Shown here piece after piece: positions 1-10,926 of a DNA stretch of 64,000 bases. Where the stretch lies: the NCBI GenBank assembly GCA_000151295.1, contig GG745341.1, positions 461,971 to 525,970 of the forward strand, given 5' to 3'. The translations under genes and the position numbers were made by a program. This DNA comes from Allomyces macrogynus ATCC 38327 (lineage: Eukaryota; Blastocladiomycota; Blastocladiomycetes; Blastocladiales; Blastocladiaceae). How positions within the stretch are numbered: the stretch's first letter is position 1; every line of letters starts with the position of its first letter. The notes beneath the pieces are model-generated. The model was not told the origin of the DNA. It searched no databases and was given only the letters and a program-made list of their open reading frames with translations.

Positions 1-1373
1 ACGGTCGGATCGGGCTGTCGTATTTCGGCTACAACCGGTCGGATGCCATGTACAAGTCGGAAAAGGCGCTGCTCGTCAATTTTTTGGACTTGCAGGACGA
101 GGACGTGATCATGTGGGAGATGACGCGCACCGGGTCGATCATGGCGCCGCTGTTCTTCATGGTGCACGTACAGCGCGACGATATGATTGTGCTGTGTATT
201 CGCGGCACGTTCAATATCGAAGACTCGATCACCGACTTGCTTGCGTACGCCGAACCGTTCCTTGGCGGGCTCTCGCACGGCGGGTTCCGCAAATGCGCCG
301 AGTACGTTTACGCGCGGTCACTAGCGACGCTGCGCGAGGCGCTCGCGCAGTACCGCCCGCAGAAACTCATGGTCACGGGCCACTCGATGGGCGGGTCGAC
401 GGCGCACCTTGCCGCCATGATGCTGCGCACGATCGAGCCGGAACTGCGCGCCATCGCGGGCCGCGACGACTTTGTCCTCGAGTGCGTCACGTTCGCTTCG
501 CCCCCATCGGCCTCGGCCGACTTGGCCGCGCAGTTCCCGGACTTTGTCACGGTTGTCAACGACACGGACCTGGTCCCGCGCATCTCGTACGCCGAGTCGC
601 TCGACTTCAAGAAGATGCTCGTCCGCGCGACGCAGCTCCTCGCCGACGGCGCGCCGGGCCAATCGTTCTCGTCTCGCGTCGGAGCGCGAATGGGCGTGTT
701 CAACAAGGGCGCGGCGCTCGCCGCGCAACTGGCGCAGCTCGACGTTGAGCGCATCCAGCTCGGTGGGGTCACGCCACTCGCTGACACCGTCTCGCTCACG
801 GCAACCGCCGAGGCCACGGCGGCCGCCACGGAGGCTGTCAAGGACAGGCCGGAGGCCGAGGGCACCGTCGCAGCCGCAATGGCCCTCGCGCGCGTCTCGC
901 CCGCGGCCGACTGGACGGCCGACCGGCTGATTGCCGGCCCGGAAGTGAACGTGAAGCTTGTCGCGCCGGGCGCTGTCTACTACTTGATGCGATCGAACGT
1001 CGCCACGACGGTCCTGTCGCCGAACCCGATCACGGGCAAGGTCAAGATCCGCCGGCGCCCAAAACCGCACTACGAGTGCTGGGTCTCGCCGCCCGCCGTG
1101 GCCACTCCGCACGGTATCGTGCCGCAGCTCGCGATGCTCGATGTGGTCGTGGCGCCGCAGGCCATGTTCAACCACACGCCCGACGCGTACGACCGCGCGC
1201 TGAGTCGTGCGATTTTGTGGTCGCAGGAAGTACTGGCGGGGACCGACCCGGACGTGGATGGGCCGTGGGCCCCGGGGGTCACGCGCGAGTATGGTGCGGT
1301 GGATCCGGCGAGCATGTCGGCGAGCCCATACTCGGAGCTCATGATGGCGCCTGATGTGGGCGCTGATGCTTGA
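1..1373 (+). CDS. Class-3 (fungal-type) lipase, sn-1 diacylglycerol lipase-like, 5' partial
   Basis: The frame is open from the left edge (first full codon at base 3) to a TGA at 1371-1373, so the N-terminus lies outside the window. About 457 residues are visible. A nucleophile elbow, GHSMGGSTAHLA, lies at about residues 122-133 counting from base 3. It is preceded by a segment (VLCIRGTFNIEDSITDLLAY) typical of class-3 lipases and followed by VVNDTDLVPRIS, which matches the catalytic-Asp region DLVPR of DAG lipases. The family hydrolyses acyl esters of diacylglycerol or triacylglycerol, often at membranes. The C-terminal part is Ala-rich before returning to a folded-looking segment; I did not assign the catalytic His. 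No intron is visible in this part. Family assignment is firm; the exact substrate is inferred. Confidence 0.85.
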   Translation, partial: GRIGLSYFGYNRSDAMYKSEKALLVNFLDLQDEDVIMWEMTRTGSIMAPLFFMVHVQRDDMIVLCIRGTFNIEDSITDLLAYAEPFLGGLSHGGFRKCAEYVYARSLATLREALAQYRPQKLMVTGHSMGGSTAHLAAMMLRTIEPELRAIAGRDDFVLECVTFASPPSASADLAAQFPDFVTVVNDTDLVPRISYAESLDFKKMLVRATQLLADGAPGQSFSSRVGARMGVFNKGAALAAQLAQLDVERIQLGGVTPLADTVSLTATAEATAAATEAVKDRPEAEGTVAAAMALARVSPAADWTADRLIAGPEVNVKLVAPGAVYYLMRSNVATTVLSPNPITGKVKIRRRPKPHYECWVSPPAVATPHGIVPQLAMLDVVVAPQAMFNHTPDAYDRALSRAILWSQEVLAGTDPDVDGPWAPGVTREYGAVDPASMSASPYSELMMAPDVGADA

Positions 1374-3038
1374 TTTTCTTTTGCTCCACTTTATCTCTTT
1401 TTTGAACGCAAGAAGACCGAACATTCCATTCTGATACTCAGCCGGTCAATGCCACCCCGCTCTCATTCCCCTCTCTGTCGCTTGTGTGCAACATTTCTTC
1501 CTCCTCTTCAATTTTGTACGAGTGTTTTCATTTGATAACGCGGAAATGAAATCCCAGTGCCATTTTGCGGACGGCCTACCTTGCGGACTACCGTTCGCCT
1601 GACGCGTTCAATGCCAGCATGTCGCCTTGACGGCCACTTAGCTCGCGCTACACTTGTCTCGTGCTGCTCACCACATCGACGCGAACCAATGGCGGGATGA
1701 GGAGCCGAAAGTGGATCAAGCAGATCCGTTGCGCCCAGGAAGCACGAGGAACAAGTCCAACGCCTAGAATCAGTCTCCAATGCCCGTAAATTCGAGAACG
1801 CGTTGAGGACTTTGCACGCGACCTTCTCCACCCGAATAAGCGTGCACTTTGACAGGTTCTGTCCATTTGCAGCGATAGCCCGTGGGACACGTCCACCGCA
1901 TCTCGGCGCGCTCGGCGATTGTGAAATAGCACCACACAACCGAGCTCAAGAGTGCTCTGACTATCCGCCACTGCCGCCACTACGAGCCCATCGCAGGAGA
2001 AGAGCAATACTAACAACCCCGGGTCCCATTTGACACGGCAAAGCAACAGTTGATGGATCCCTCTGTAAAAAGCACGTTTGGAGTTACGAGTTTTCGCAGC
2101 TTTTCGGCCAGTTTCGACGGGGCCGTTAACAACGTTCGTGCTAGCGACAAAAGCAAAACTGCGACGCCACTCTCGCCCTGGCAGCCCCATTTACCGACAC
2201 CCAGTCGACCCGGCCGACGAGCGCCCGCGTGGTGGTTGCCCTCCACCTCGACTTCGTCCCGCGCTCCAACCGGCCGCAACGTCCGCTCGCCGTGCTGGAC
2301 ACGGCTGCTGCAGGCGCATCGACCTCGTGCTGCCCAATCGCCCGGCACTCGCTGCAATCGCCCACAACGACGATTACCAGCCCCGTTAACCCTCGCCGGC
2401 CTGTCACGCCGACCCAAGCCGACTGGGACGACTCGTCAAGCATCGTGCACGCGACGTGGGCCAAGATCCGCGCCAATTGAAGCTCGGAGCGACGCTCGAT
2501 CGTGTCGAGCGAGCAATTGCGCTCATCGACCCGGGCGCACCCTCGATCGCCGAGTCCGATTCTTTGGCACGACCGCATCGTCGCTGACAACTGGACCTAC
2601 CCGGCGTGCTCCGTCATCGCTCTCGTTAAGCACGTTCGTGGCGCGACGCGTTGGATCAGGCCGTGTCGACGGTAGCGCCGCTCGACCATTCCATCACCAA
2701 GGTGTCCTGATTTGGCCGCCCAATACGACACCACTGCACGACAAAGCGGTCAGTGGCACCAGAACCCTAACCGTTGTCGTCGACGCAGACGGCAAGTGGC
2801 GACTCTGGTGCTGGAAAGCTGCCGCGCGTGTCTTGTCCGCGACGATTCGACGCGGTCGTTGTCCGATTCGCTCCTTCGTGCACGAGGCCGTCGAGAACGT
2901 GTGTACGGCTTGCATTTCACCATTCCGCGGAAAGCGATGCGGTGTAGCCAGGGCTCACCCGCGGTTTTCGATTAGGCCAGTCGACTCTCTTGAAAAGCGC
3001 CGTTGCCGCGCCCTCGCGCGCATCTCGATTGGTCCACG
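1374..3038. other. 1.66 kb without a supported gene
   Basis: Between the lipase stop and the RhoGAP start there are several overlapping open frames on both strands, the longest on the plus strand at 2050-3183 (Arg/Ser/Pro-rich). None shows a recognisable domain, and the frames contradict each other. The stretch probably holds the lipase 3' end and the promoter or leader of the downstream gene. A short, unrecognised spliced gene cannot be excluded around 2200-2950. Confidence 0.4.
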
Positions 3039-5365
3039 ATGTACGCCAGCGGCTCGTCCACCCAGGGGGCACCCTCGCTTTGGGTGCCCATCACGGATCC
3101 GACCACGGGCGAGCTGTTTTACGCTAATCCGGCGACGGGCGAGTGCGCGTGGGATCGCACGCCCAACATGTCCGTGTACGTAGGGCAGTTTTCGGACCCA
3201 TTTATGAGGCAACCGGCTCATTTCCTCGCGTTTCCTGACCAGAATGGACTTTACCGGCCAAGAAGTGTGGTGGATGCTCCACGACGAGCGAAACCAGGTC
3301 CGTTGATCGCGCCCATTATTGGCTCGCTTAACTTCCTCTGACGCGGCTGGGTTTGAACGCTCTCCAGATTCCGTACTACTACAACACCGTGTCCGCCGTG
3401 ACGCAGTGGGAGTACCCGCCCGGCGGCATCGTCGTCTCGCTCATCAACATCCAGAAAAACTCGATCGGTAAGCGCGTCTCGATGCTCTACCAACCCGCCG
3501 ACTCGGACTCGGAGGGTGGCGCATCACCGCGCCACGCGCCCGCATCCTCGACGATGGACGACTACCACACGCTCGAGAGTTTGCAACGGTCGTCGCTGCG
3601 ACGCAGTTCCGAGCCCGTTTTCGGGACGCCGATTGACGAGAGCGCGCGTGCGGATCCGTCGGTGTCGGGCGGCAGCGAAGTGGGACCCGGGCGACGGTTC
3701 TCGACGCTGCACGTTGTCGTCGGCATGGGCATGTCGGATATCGGTGTCGACGATATCCAGGTTCCGGCGTCGGCGCCGCCGCTTGGCGCCGAGAGCGAGG
3801 TCGCGACACCAATATCGACATCTGCACCTGTACGTGCAGTTTACTCGATTGACACTGGCACTGCGCTTCGTTCTGCTCCCGCTCACCTGTCTCCACCGTG
3901 GCACTCACCTCTCTAGGCGTTCTCCCACATGGAACTCGCGGCCAAGAAGATGCGGCAAGCGACGCTGCAGAAATCGAGCAGCACGACCAACATCTCTGGG
4001 AAAGTGGCCGAGGGCGGCGGGATCGGCACGTCGAGCCACCCGTCCGTCAACACAACCATGACGCGCCCTTCGGACGCGACGTCAGTCGCGCCCGCAGGCA
4101 CCGCGCACAAGGACATGTCGCAGTACCGCATCGACAGTTTTGCGCGCAAGTACTTTGCGACGCACAAGCGCGGCCTGTTTCGGCGGCGCGTGCCCGTCGA
4201 GAAGCTGCTCGTGTGGTCCAAGGAACAATTGCCGCTGCCGCTCATGGTCCTGTCCAAGGCGCGGCACAAGGACGCGCTCAAGAGCTACAAGTTGATTCTG
4301 GCGTGCATGGGCGACGGGCCGCCGACGGCGACGACGACGGGCGGCAGCCGCATCGTCGGCAACGGGAAGAGCACGACGGCGAGCGTGAATGCGCTGCACA
4401 CGGCGCTGCTCACGGACGTGCAGTGGCTGCTCGGGTGCGGCGTGCAGTCGGCCGAGATCCGCGACGAAATGTACGTGCAGCTGTGTAAGCAGTTGACGCA
4501 GAACCCGAGCGAGGTGTCGTGCCGCGACGGGTGGCGCGTCATGGCGTGCCTCACGGCCACGTTCCCGCCGTCCAAGAACTTTGAAGAGTATCTCAAGTCG
4601 TTTATCGCCGAGCACGCGGCGTTCGAGGGGGATATCGGCACGCTCGCCACGCACTGCGCGCGCATGCTCGACCGGTCGTGCAGGAACGGGCCGCGCGGCA
4701 AGACACCAACCGCCGCCGAGATTGACCGCATGCTCGATGCCGCGTTTCACCCGTCGGTCTTTGGCGTGTCGCTCGTCGACGTCATGGACCAGCAGCGCGC
4801 CAAGCACGCGCACCTCAAGTACCCGCGCATTCTCACGTTTCTCGCACGCGCCGTGCTCAGTCTCGGTGGGACGCGATGCGAGGGCATTTTCCGAGTCCCG
4901 GGCGACATGGACCAGATCACGGAACTGCGGCTGCGCATCGAGGCCAACCGGTACGACATTCGCGGCATCACCGACCCGACGGTCCCCGCGGGCCTGCTTA
5001 AGTTTTGGCTGCGCGACCTGTCGGAGCCGCTGATTCCGATGGAAGTCTACAAGGACTGTCTTGCGCACTGCAACGAGCCGGTGCACGCGCTCGGCGTGAT
5101 TGCCGCATTGCCGCCGCTCAACCGCGACGTTGCGCAGTACATGCTGCGGTACCTGCAGGTCATTGCCGACCCGGCCCACCAAAAGTACACCAAGATGAGC
5201 GTGCAGAACCTGGCCATGGTCTTTGCGCCAAACTTTTTGCGGTGCCCGTCGGATGACCCGACCGAGATTTTCGAGTCGACCAAGAGGGAACAGGCTTTTC
5301 TCGCGACCTTGATCCAGCAGGCCAAGTTCCCGGAGATTCAGATCGACAAGATTCCGTGGGACTGA
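3039..5365 (+). CDS. WW-WW-MyTH4-RhoGAP protein (ARHGAP39/Vilse-like Rho GTPase-activating protein)
   Basis: Four exons fit one frame: 3039-3175, 3243-3297, 3368-3829 and 3917-5365 (700 residues). WW domain 1 is at about residues 15-42 (LWVPITDPTTGELFYANP). WW domain 2 (about 54-82) is split by intron 2 between VWWMLHDERNQ and IPYYYNTVSAVTQWEYP. A Ser-rich linker follows, then a MyTH4 domain from about 287 (IDSFARKYFATHKRGLF) and a RhoGAP domain from about 500 to the end. The arginine finger is in GIFRVPGD, and LLKFWLRDLSEPLIP and NLAMVFAPNF are conserved GAP blocks. This order is that of ARHGAP39/Vilse, which stimulates GTP hydrolysis by Rac/Cdc42-type GTPases in actin and cell-shape signalling. 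Donors are GTACGT, GTCCGT and GTACGT. The ATG was chosen because it opens just before WW1. Confidence 0.88.
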
Positions 5366-5838
5366 TTGGCCGTCCCGTGCGTTGGCGGACGCGTCCCTTT
5401 TGGGGGGGGGGGGGGGGGTGGGGCGCGACGGACCGTACAGAGCAGACGATGGCGTGGGTAGGAAACGTGCCAGCACACGCGTCGCGCGCTGGACGGCTGC
5501 GACGTGTGTGCTTGACATGGGTTGGGCAGGTGGGGGATAGATGCTCTGGAGACTGAAGAGCATTCGTTGTCCCTCACGATTTGTTGTGGCGTTTTGTAAT
5601 GTAAATACAGGCGCCGGCACCAGCCGGCTTCGTTCTCGTTGAATTGACGGGGACATGATCGAAGATGAAATGGGTTCGAGCCGAAGGGACAACGGCACTG
5701 AACGACAAGGCGTGTTCAAGGCGGAGAGAGGAGACAAGCTCAAGATAAAACGCTAGAATTCTGTATGGATAGACGAAATGACAACTACCGAAATACCACA
5801 ACCAAAACCGATCCAACCTCGTCACCTTCTCGACTCGC
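5366..5838. other. Intergenic between convergent genes
   Basis: These 473 bp separate the 3' ends of the RhoGAP gene and the LETM1-domain gene. Apart from the poly-G run listed separately I see no gene or repeat. AT-richer sequence near 5570-5800 may carry the 3' ends of both transcripts. Confidence 0.5.
5402..5418. repeat. Poly-G homopolymer (G17)
   Basis: An uninterrupted run of 17 G starts 37 bp downstream of the RhoGAP stop codon. Such runs are prone to slippage and to sequencing length errors, so the exact length is uncertain. Confidence 0.85.
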
Positions 5839-7435
5839 CTACGTGAACTTTTGCGCGTTCAACGCGCGCGCCGCGATCCACGGCAACACGTCCGTGTTCT
5901 TGCGAATCTTTTCCGTGAACTGCGCGTGCTCTTTAAGCAGCGCCAGCATGTTCGCGTCCGACTGGCCCTCGCTGATCGGCAGCCGGCGCATGCGCAGCGC
6001 CTCGACCAGCTCCTCGTGCGTCAAATCGCGGAACATTTCCTTGGCCAGCAGCGCATCGTCCTGGCGAATCGACGACAGGTACATGATGAGCCGGGCCTTG
6101 GGGAAAATGAAGGGCAGCGACAGCGCCATGAACCGCGCGGCCTGCATGGCCTTACCGTAGCTCAAGTGGCCCAGGTGGTAGTGCTGCTGCATCTGCGGGA
6201 CCAGGTCGACTACGGCGGCGTAGTTGGCGGCCGACGGGCTCGCGACCTGCAAAGAACGTTGCTGGGTCAGATTAAGGCTCTCTAAATCAGGTGGAGAGTA
6301 TTCAGAAAGATGGCACGCACCAAGCGGTCGAGCAGTTGGCGGTAGAACTGGGCGTCCTTGTCGTTGACTTTGGCCAGCGCCGACCCAATGTCCTTCAAAA
6401 TGACAGGACCAACCTCGTCGTGCGTCTTTTTGATGTGGTCGTCAATCAATTTCTACACGCCAGCAACGGGAGCGCGAGTGAGCAAATTGTTGAGTCGCTT
6501 CATGGGAAATCTCTCGCGTCACCCACGACCGCGCCAATGTACCCACCATGATGCGGCGGCCGCGGAACCCTGACGGCAGGACGCCCGGCAGGAACTTGAT
6601 CACAAACGGGAGGGTCAAGAACGAGAACGGCATGACCGCGTAGAGGCCAAACGGCAAGATGCGCATCCAGTCGTGCTTGACAATCGCGACCTGGCGCACT
6701 TCGCGGCGGCGCATCTCGTACGCGTTCTTCGACTCGATTTTCTTGAGCGTAATGACCATGTACTGCTTCGTGTCCTTGCCGAGCTTGGTGAAGCCGAATT
6801 TCTGGTGAACCACATCAGGATGCGCGTGTGAGAGATCTGAATCCCCGTGGACGCAAGCGACATGGTCCAGCGACACGAACCACTTGGTGGAACATGTCCT
6901 TGGCGAACTGCACCGCACCCTGCGGAGAAAAGATTGAAGCGGCAGCCTCGGTCGCAACGGGCTCGGCCGTGACCGACTTGGCTGCGGGCGCCTCGGCCTT
7001 GACGGCAGCATCAGCGACTGGGGCCGGGCTTGCGGGCGCGGCCACTTTCTCGACCTCAGGTGCTGGCGCAGCTGCCGGCGTCGCCTTCTCAACCTCTGGT
7101 GCCGGCGTGGCGTCCTTGGACGCAACAAGCGGCTCGGTCGCGGCAGCATCAGCAGTCGAATCTGCCGGGCCCTTCTTCTTCTCAGCAACCGCTGGTGCTG
7201 GTGCGGCGGCGGCCTTCTTGTTGATGGCCTTTTTCGCCTGCTGCTGCTGGCGGTACTGGAGCGACTGCTGCTTGCGCAGTTCCTTGGTTGTGCGCTTGCC
7301 CATCTGGCCCGAGCTGATGGATGCATGGCGCGCAAAGACGGCGTGCGCGAGCGCGGGCGACAATGGGCGCACGACCATGGCCGTGGCCGTCGAGCGGCCG
7401 GCCAGGCCGGCGCGCAAAAGCGAGGGCGTGGACAT
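5839..7435 (-). CDS. Mitochondrial LETM1-domain protein
   Basis: Exons on the minus strand: 7435-6881, 6801-6547, 6452-6321 and 6246-5839 (about 449 residues). The N-terminus (MSTPSLLRAGLAGRS) looks like a mitochondrial presequence: basic, Ser/Ala-rich, no acidic residues. A long Ala/Pro/Glu linker follows, with imperfect APEVEK repeats. The LETM1 core is in exon 2: KKIESKNAYEMRRREVRQV, then a hydrophobic segment beginning ILPFGLYAVMPFSFL and ending FLPGVLPSGF, the family hallmark. Exon 4 carries the helical C-terminal half. LETM1 and Mdm38 relatives sit in the inner membrane and act in K+/H+ or Ca2+ exchange and ribosome binding; the shorter LETMD1-like proteins are less well understood. The exon 1 donor could be GTTCGT (used here) or one codon earlier (GTGGTT). 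Confidence 0.8.
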
Positions 7436-7912
7436 GGTGACTGGTCGATGGGCGCGGTGCAGCAGGTCGCGGGCCGCGTTGTCAGCGTCGTGGACGGGTG
7501 CTGGTCCGTTGCTGCAAGCGCGTACAGCTCGTCGGCAGTTGATCGCAGCTCACGGTCGTCAACTGGTCGCGGTCAACACGGTCGACCAAAAGACTGGCCA
7601 TGGACGGCCGATGTATTATTCTTCGTGATCAAAAAAAGGGCTGCGTGATAGGTTTGACATGTGTCTCGCGCTGTCAGGTTTTCGCGCGTGGATTTGTTCT
7701 TGCGGTTTTCGTGTCTTGGTCAGGTTTTGCTCGTCCGACCGCGTCAAACCAGGTCAAACCCTGGCCTCCTCGAAAACTGTATAAAACCGCGCTGTGCCCA
7801 TGTGCTACAATCCACAAAAGTGAGCCAGAGCAGAAACCAGCCATCAACGGTCAACCAGGAGAGCAGCAGCAACCACCAGCCGTTGAGTGTCGACCCACAA
7901 CGCAGCACAACC
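7436..7912. promoter_or_regulatory. Bidirectional promoter region between LETM1-domain gene and FCP1
   Basis: The two start codons face away from each other across 477 bp. On the FCP1 side a TATAAAA lies 127 bp before the ATG. No other element was recognised. Confidence 0.55.
7780..7786 (+). promoter_or_regulatory. TATA box (TATAAAA) of FCP1
   Basis: A perfect TATAAAA in a GC-rich context, 127 bp upstream of the FCP1 start codon and correctly oriented. Confidence 0.55.
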
Positions 7913-10625
7913 ATGAACGAAACCGAAACTGTGCATCTGCCACCAAGTTTCCGCGCGGCCCAAGTGCGCGCCATTCTCTGCCCAACTGGATCCACGGTGC
8001 TGCCCAACGATCCGGTGCTGCGCATTGAGCACGAGCTGCCCGACACGCCCGCGACCCGCGCCAAGTACTCGCCGTTTTTTGACGCTATCGACCATGGATC
8101 CAATGGCGCACCGGCACTTCGCGTGCGCGACCTGATCCGGTCCCCACACGCAGGCCTCCTCACGATCCTGGCTCAAGAGGGGCAGCAGGTTTCGACCAGG
8201 TATAAGACAAAGCTGTGCATAGGTGAACGTTGCTCACGTCGTGAACGCCGACTGACCGTGATCTCTTTGGTATCCATCAGCGACGCGCTCTTCGAGGTCA
8301 CCGTCGAATGCAGTCATCCAGTCGTATTCAGCGGCATGTGCGCCGTGTGCAGCAAGGACCTGACGGCGTAAGTGTGATTTCTCGTCGCGACGCACTTGAG
8401 CCGGCTTTTCCCCAGCTGATCTCGTGCGCGCCACCAATCCTAGGATCAACAACAGCGCGCCTGCGCATATCAGCATGGCGCACGACATTTCCGGGATCAA
8501 GGTCTCGGCCGCGACCGCTGAGCAGCTCGACCGCGAAACTTCGGAACGACTCTTGCGCGAACAGCGGCTCTCGATTATTCTCGACCTAGACCAGACGCTG
8601 ATTCACGCGACGGCCGATCCGGGGGTCGGCACCTGGATTGATCACGAGTCGGCCAAGCAGTCGCCTGACAGCAGCAGCGCGACACGACCAGCCATGGCCA
8701 CACCATTGCGGGACCTCTACCGGTTCCGGCTCGCTGACGACCCACACGAGTACTACCTGCGATTGCGTCCGCACCTGCACGAGTTCTTGGCCGGACTCAG
8801 CTCGCTGTTCGAGATGCACATTTACACGATGGGCAGCCGGCCCTACGCGAACCAGGTCGCGGCGATTATTGACCCGGACAAGCGCTACTTTTCCGAACGG
8901 ATTTTGTCGCGCGACGAGAGCGGGAGTAAGTTGCTCTGAGCCGAGTTTTAACGCTTGTCGAAGCGAGATTGACGTTTCTCGCTTGCTCTTTGGCTTAGGC
9001 TTTCACAAGAAATCGCTGCAGCGTCTGTTCCCGTGCGATCAGTCGATGGTCGTGGCCATTGACGACCGAGGCGACGTCTGGGGCTGGGCCGACAATGTGA
9101 TTCGCGTGCATCCTTGTGCGTTGTTTTGCACTGTCAGTCACGCTCGGCTTACGACAAACTCACCAATTCCCCCGTCTCGTCGTCACTCCAGACAGCTACT
9201 TCCTGCGCACCGGCGACATCAACGCGCCGTTGGGCGCGCGCGATACCCCACCGATTCCCGGATCGGCCCCGGCACCCGACGCTGAGCAGCGGCGACTCCC
9301 GATCCCCGTACGCGTCGTCGACGACGATAAGGAGCTCAAAATCCTCTTGACCAAGTTACAAGAGCTGCACCAAGAGTTTTATGGTGGACCAAATCGAGAC
9401 GTGCGCGTATGGGTCTTCTTTTGCGGCATTGGGCGGAATTGCTGGGTTTCGTGCTCTAACCCAACTCGACATGATCCGATAGCAAATTTTACCGCGAATG
9501 AAACGTCAAGTTTTGGCCGGCTGCGAGCTCGTGTTTTCGGGGATCATTCCAAGGCACGTGAACGAGTCGGAGTGCGTATTATTCTCAACCGGTTTGGGCA
9601 TCTCTGGCCTTTTGCTGACGTTTCGTTCAATGCGCAGGTCGGATATCTGGAAACTGGCCACCAGTTTCGGCGCGCGGTGCACCTCGGCCGTGACCAAGAC
9701 GACGACGCACGTCGTGGCAACAAGAGTACACCACACCCCGTCTCTTCTCGAATCCAATCCGGCCCGGCACTTCGCTGACCCCACCTTCTCTCCCCCCCCC
9801 CCCCCCTTCCAGGCCGGCACCGCCAAGGTCCGACAAGCGCACGCGCAGGGCACGACCGTTGTGACCCCCGGGTGGCTCTTCACGTCCATCGCCTACTGGA
9901 AACGGCTTGAAGAGGCGCGATTTCTCGTGGAGCACGACGACGACGACGATGGCGGCACGCACGACACGGTCTCGACGGTCACGCAGCACACGACCGAGCT
10001 CGATATCACCGACGAGGGCGACGACAACGACACCGACGACGAACTGAGGCGCGAGCTCGCTGCGCTCGATTCGGCCGACGATATTCTCGACGGCGTCGAC
10101 TTTGATGGGCTCGAGGAGGAACTCGATGGGTGGAACGACGATGAGATTCTCGACGAGTCGTTTGATGACCTCGCGACGTTGGAAGATACGCGGCCGGAAG
10201 AGGAGGAGACGGTTGGGGACGCCGAGGTGGGTGCGGAACCGCGAACGCCGCCGTCGCCGGCAAGCAAGGCGCTTGCGGTCCCGGCAAGTACCGCGCCGCT
10301 ACGCGCGTCGCCACGCCCACGGTCCAAGCTGAGCGCAGTCTCGCATTTTTCTGACACGGCCGACGACGACGCGGAGGGGGACGTTGACGACGAGGACTCG
10401 CCCAGAATGGCCATGCTGCGCGCCAAGCGCAAACGGCCACGCGCACAGCTTGACCCGGACGACATGCCTGACGCGAAGCGCGCGCGGCGGTCACCAACAC
10501 CGTCCGACAATGGTGTTGCGAGCGGTTTTGCGGATACGCAGGATTCGCAAGACTCACAAGACGACAGCTTGCTGCTCGATTTAGAGGCGGAGCTCGATGA
10601 CGTGTCGGATCTGGGCAGCTATTGA
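7913..10625 (+). CDS. FCP1: RNA polymerase II CTD phosphatase FCP1
   Basis: Eight exons join in frame: 7913-8199, 8281-8367, 8444-8925, 8999-9115, 9192-9406, 9483-9571, 9638-9725 and 9813-10625 (725 residues). The FCP1-homology phosphatase core begins with the DxDxT motif in IILDLDQTLIHA (about residue 172). It continues with LRPHLHEFL, HIYTMGSRPYANQV, VAIDDRGDVWGWADNVI and the typical FLRTGDIN. A BRCT domain follows (about 426-490: WKLATSFGARCTSAVTKTTT, then VVTPGWLFTSIAYW). The C-terminus is acidic, with an Asp/Glu-rich end (SLLLDLEAELDD) like the TFIIF-binding tail of FCP1. The enzyme removes phosphate from Ser2/Ser5 of the Pol II CTD, recycling polymerase. Intron 1 (81 nt) is a multiple of three, so its retention would keep the frame. 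Exons 6-8 rebuild the BRCT domain only when spliced. Confidence 0.93.
9792..9806 (+). repeat. C15 polypyrimidine tract before an FCP1 3' splice site
   Basis: Fifteen C in a row end six bases before exon 8 of FCP1 (acceptor TTCCAG). It sits where the polypyrimidine tract of the intron should be, but is almost pure C. Confidence 0.8.
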
Positions 10626-10926
10626 TAACGCGCAGCCAAAGAATGGCGGGTCGCGTGGGCCAGCATTTTGGGGGGTGTTGATGGGCCGAAAGGCGAAAAA
10701 CGTGTCAAAGCGTTTTGTGTAGTGCGCGATTCCCAGTAACCGGAGATATTTATTTCGCAATGATCGCGATTGGTTCTCTCCGACTCTCACTCAGGTCACC
10801 ACCAACCATTGCGTACAGTCGTTGTGGAGACAAAACGCCATCGGGTAGAACAGTCGTCCATTTGGGGCCGCATGAGCGACGTGCCCCTTTCTTGACGTCG
10901 TGCAGATCCTCTCCACCCACCCTCAA

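Noticed and set aside
2050..3183. 377-codon plus-strand frame before the RhoGAP gene
   Set aside because: Low-complexity Arg/Ser/Pro sequence, no domain, and it overlaps the WW exon in another frame.
4082..5743. 553-codon minus-strand frame opposite the RhoGAP
   Set aside because: Antisense shadow; the plus strand carries MyTH4 and RhoGAP domains.
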